From positions 335,599 to 399,598 of the forward strand of contig NZ_JAEHOB010000003.1 in assembly GCF_016464705.1 (NCBI RefSeq): 64,000 nt of DNA, given 5' to 3'. Numbering within the stretch: the stretch's first letter is position 1; each line of letters starts with the position of its first letter. The stretch comes from Qaidamihabitans albus (GTDB lineage: Bacteria; Actinomycetota; Actinomycetes; Mycobacteriales; Pseudonocardiaceae). This document shows positions 62,012 through 64,000 of the stretch, piece after piece. The notes under the pieces were generated by a model. The model saw only the letters and a list, made by a program, of their open reading frames with translations. It had not been told where the DNA came from and did no database searches. The translations under genes and the position numbers were made by a program.

Positions 62012-63430
62012 GTGAAGGGGATGACTCGAGACAGCGAAGGCGAGCAGCGGGCACAGAAGACTGTGGCCGAGCTGCTCGCCCAACACGGCGGACAGGTCGG
62101 CGGCCCGCGCCGCCGACGGCGTCGCGCTGCCGAGGATGACGACGCGCCGGGGGGCCGTCAGCCGGAGATGGGCGACACGGCGCCGCAGGCGATCATCAAC
62201 CGGATCCGCGGGGAGGAGGACTCCGCGCCACCGGCGCGGCGCAACGGCCGTCCGGCCGCCGCCCCGCCGGAAACGCCGGAGGAGCCGCCCCCGCCGCCGA
62301 GGTTCCCGCCGCGCGGCGCACCCGCGCCGCTGCAGGGCACCGGTGGCTACCCCGTACCGCCGCCGGACGAGGGCGGCAGGCCACCACTGCCGCCACCGGG
62401 ACCGCCACCACCTCGCAACGCCGCCGCGCCGCCGCAGGCCGACCCGCGGGCTCGCGGCGCCGCCCGGCCCGCGCCGCCACAGCCACCCGCCGCGGACGGC
62501 TCGCTCTCCGCCCGTCTCGACGGGCTGGGCGGCGTGACCGAACCGGAGACGGCCGAGCCGCCGCCACCCGCGCCGCCGCAGGTGAACGGGGCATACCCGG
62601 CGCCCCCGCGGCGCCGCAGGCCGCTGCGCGGCGCGCCGCCGCCACCGGAACCGAACACCGAGCAGTTCCCGGTCGTCGAGGACACCCCCGCGCCACCGGA
62701 GCCGGCTCCCGACCCGAACGAGCCGCCCGCCGGACTGGCCGGCTGGCGGCAGCGCAGGCGCAAGGCCGCGCCGCCACCCGAGCCGGTGGACCGGATCGCG
62801 CAGGAGGACACCGAGGTCGGCGTGATGCCGGTCGTGCCCCCGGTCGGGCCGGGCGAGGACCAGTTGCCCGATGCGGGGCCTGCGACCGGTCACTTCGTGC
62901 CGGACTTCGACGACGCGGACGCCGACGAGGCGGAACCCGGCGGCTACGGGACCGGCCGCACGGGCGTCCTCGACGACGACCCGCTCGGCGAGGGCCGTGC
63001 CCTCCGCGACCTTCGCGACCCCCACGACCCCCTTGACCCCCGCGACTACGCGGACGAGGACTACGAACAGGAGTCCTACGACCGCGACTACGAGCGTGAC
63101 TACGAGGACGAGTACGAGGACTCCGAGTACTCCGAATACACCGAGTACGACGACGCCGACGAGCCCTCCCCGGCCCGGCAGTGGCTGGCCCTGGCCGGGC
63201 AGCTCACGCTGGGCGTGCTCGGCGGAGCGGGCGTGTGGCTCGGGTTCAACTGGCTGTGGGTGCAGCTGCCCGCCGCCGCCCTGATCGCGGCGCTGGTCGT
63301 GACGGTGGGCCTGGTGTGGATCGTGCGCCGTGTCCGGCGCGCCGAGGACCTGCAGACCACCGTGCTCGCGTTGCTCGTCGGGCTGGTGGTCACCGTTTCG
63401 CCTGCCGCGCTGCTGCTCGTGTCGAGGTAG
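62012..63430 (+). CDS. Pro-rich protein with C-terminal membrane segments (Rv0497-like)
   Basis: This is a 472-residue protein. The N-terminal EGEQRAQKTVAELLAQHGG motif is conserved in the actinobacterial Rv0497 family. Residues about 30-380 are disordered and extremely Pro/Arg-rich, then acidic. A Tyr/Asp/Glu repeat region (YEQESYDRDYERDYEDEYEDSEYSEYTEYDD) comes before three hydrophobic helices at the C-terminus (LTLGVLGGAGVWLGFNWLW, ALIAALVVTVGLVWIV, VLALLVGLVVTVSPAALLLV). Function unknown. GTG 62012 gives the longest start; ATG 62021 (MTRDSEGE) is equally plausible. It is between ppx and the TIM-barrel gene as in mycobacteria. Confidence 0.82.
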   Translation: MKGMTRDSEGEQRAQKTVAELLAQHGGQVGGPRRRRRRAAEDDDAPGGRQPEMGDTAPQAIINRIRGEEDSAPPARRNGRPAAAPPETPEEPPPPPRFPPRGAPAPLQGTGGYPVPPPDEGGRPPLPPPGPPPPRNAAAPPQADPRARGAARPAPPQPPAADGSLSARLDGLGGVTEPETAEPPPPAPPQVNGAYPAPPRRRRPLRGAPPPPEPNTEQFPVVEDTPAPPEPAPDPNEPPAGLAGWRQRRRKAAPPPEPVDRIAQEDTEVGVMPVVPPVGPGEDQLPDAGPATGHFVPDFDDADADEAEPGGYGTGRTGVLDDDPLGEGRALRDLRDPHDPLDPRDYADEDYEQESYDRDYERDYEDEYEDSEYSEYTEYDDADEPSPARQWLALAGQLTLGVLGGAGVWLGFNWLWVQLPAAALIAALVVTVGLVWIVRRVRRAEDLQTTVLALLVGLVVTVSPAALLLVSR

Positions 63431-63436
63431 CGCCGG

Positions 63437-64000
63437 GTGGTCGCCGCGATCCCCGTCGGGATGTCGACGGCGTCGGTGTGGCCGCTACGGGCCGGCAGCG
63501 CGTTCGAGCTCGCGGCAGCGCTGGGTTACGACGGCGTCGAGGTGATGGTCTGGGCGGACCCGGTGAGCCAGGACGTCCCCGCGCTGCGAAGGCTGAGCCA
63601 GGGCACCGGCGTGCCCGTGCTCTCGGTGCACTCGCCTTCGCTGCTGATCACCCAGCGGGTGTGGTCGCCCGACCCCGTGGTGCGGCTCAAGCGCAGCGTG
63701 GAGGCCGCGCTGGAGCTGGAGGCCCGCACCGTGGTGGTGCACCCGCCGTTTCGCTGGCAGCGCCGCTACGGCGACTACTTCGCCGACCTGGTGGCCGAGC
63801 TGGAGGAACGCAGCGGCGTCGCGATCGCTGTCGAGAACATGTTCAAGGTCCGCCCGCCGGGCGGCGGGCGGAACAGCCGCGTCTCGGCGTTCCGCCCCTC
63901 GATCGACCCGACGGACGTCGGCTACCGCAACTACACCCTCGACCTCTCGCACACCGCCGCCGCGCACATGGACGCGCTGGAGCTGGCCGACCGGATGGGC
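63437..64000 (+). CDS. TIM-barrel sugar phosphate isomerase/epimerase-like protein (Rv0498-like; 3' end beyond window)
   Basis: This is the N-terminal 188 residues of an AP_endonuc_2/xylose-isomerase-like TIM barrel, running off the right edge without a stop. It reads IPVGMSTASVWPLRAGSAFELAAALGYDGVEVMVW, LSVHSPSLLITQRVW, ARTVVVHPPFRWQRRYGDYFADLVAELEERSGVAIAVENMF and DVGYRNYTLDLSHTAAAHMDALELADRMG, with His, Glu and Asp in the usual metal-site positions. It corresponds to Rv0498. GTG 63437 is 6 bp after the stop of the membrane protein gene, so they are cotranscribed. Reaction unknown. Confidence 0.85.
   Translation, partial: MVAAIPVGMSTASVWPLRAGSAFELAAALGYDGVEVMVWADPVSQDVPALRRLSQGTGVPVLSVHSPSLLITQRVWSPDPVVRLKRSVEAALELEARTVVVHPPFRWQRRYGDYFADLVAELEERSGVAIAVENMFKVRPPGGGRNSRVSAFRPSIDPTDVGYRNYTLDLSHTAAAHMDALELADRMG

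Overview
The window is GC-rich (roughly 70%) actinobacterial DNA with many GTG starts. It most likely comes from the family Pseudonocardiaceae (Amycolatopsis, Prauserella or Saccharomonospora type). The support is mycothiol genes (mshA, a mycothiol-dependent isomerase-family protein), DapC, HbhA, SenX3-RegX3 and a gene order that parallels the Mycobacterium tuberculosis block Rv0474-Rv0498. No tRNA, rRNA, CRISPR array, insertion sequence or prophage was seen.

Layout. (1) 1-13.8 kb is mixed housekeeping: a divergent YczE/YczR pair, a secreted low-complexity protein, DapC, a DUF445 protein, a CGNR zinc-finger regulator facing a VOC protein, small zinc-ribbon and kinase-like genes, a Pcm-like methyltransferase, the XRE regulator-HbhA-DUF2516 group, a YbaK deacylase, an SRPBCC protein and a medium-chain reductase. 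(2) 13.9-40.5 kb is an iron-acquisition region. It holds a formyltransferase, an ornithine N-hydroxylase, a siderophore-binding lipoprotein, a 4491-residue tetramodular NRPS, an MbtH protein, an asymmetric ABC exporter pair, and a FecCD/FecCD/ATPase importer. IdeR/DtxR-like boxes lie in both divergent promoters. The A-domain codes read X, Ser, N5-hydroxyornithine, X-like, with a terminal C domain. Together with the formyltransferase this points to a foroxymithine/erythrochelin-type hydroxamate diketopiperazine siderophore. A LysE exporter, an MFS transporter behind a CsoR-like operator and an AhpD-like protein sit between the synthesis and transport genes. (3) 40.6-46.6 kb is a polar amino acid type ABC operon containing a nitrilase-family amidase and a signal-less periplasmic-binding-like enzyme, facing its own MocR regulator. 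(4) 46.6-51.3 kb holds PurU, a mycothiol-dependent isomerase-like protein, DedA, a likely ornithine-lipid acyltransferase pair and a methyltransferase. (5) 51.3-64 kb is the conserved block DUF2505, murB, SDR, L,D-transpeptidase, hydrolase, mshA, YbjN, gpmA, senX3-regX3, ppx, a Pro-rich membrane protein and a TIM-barrel protein cut by the window edge.

Two signals run through the whole window. A dispersed palindrome (arms GTGAGTG/CACTCAC, core GTTAGAAC) occurs eight times, always at gene ends, and in several cases supplies the stop codon of one or both flanking genes. Many genes also begin 6-8 nt after a TANNNT-like hexamer with no Shine-Dalgarno sequence, which fits leaderless transcription; several starts below were chosen on that basis.
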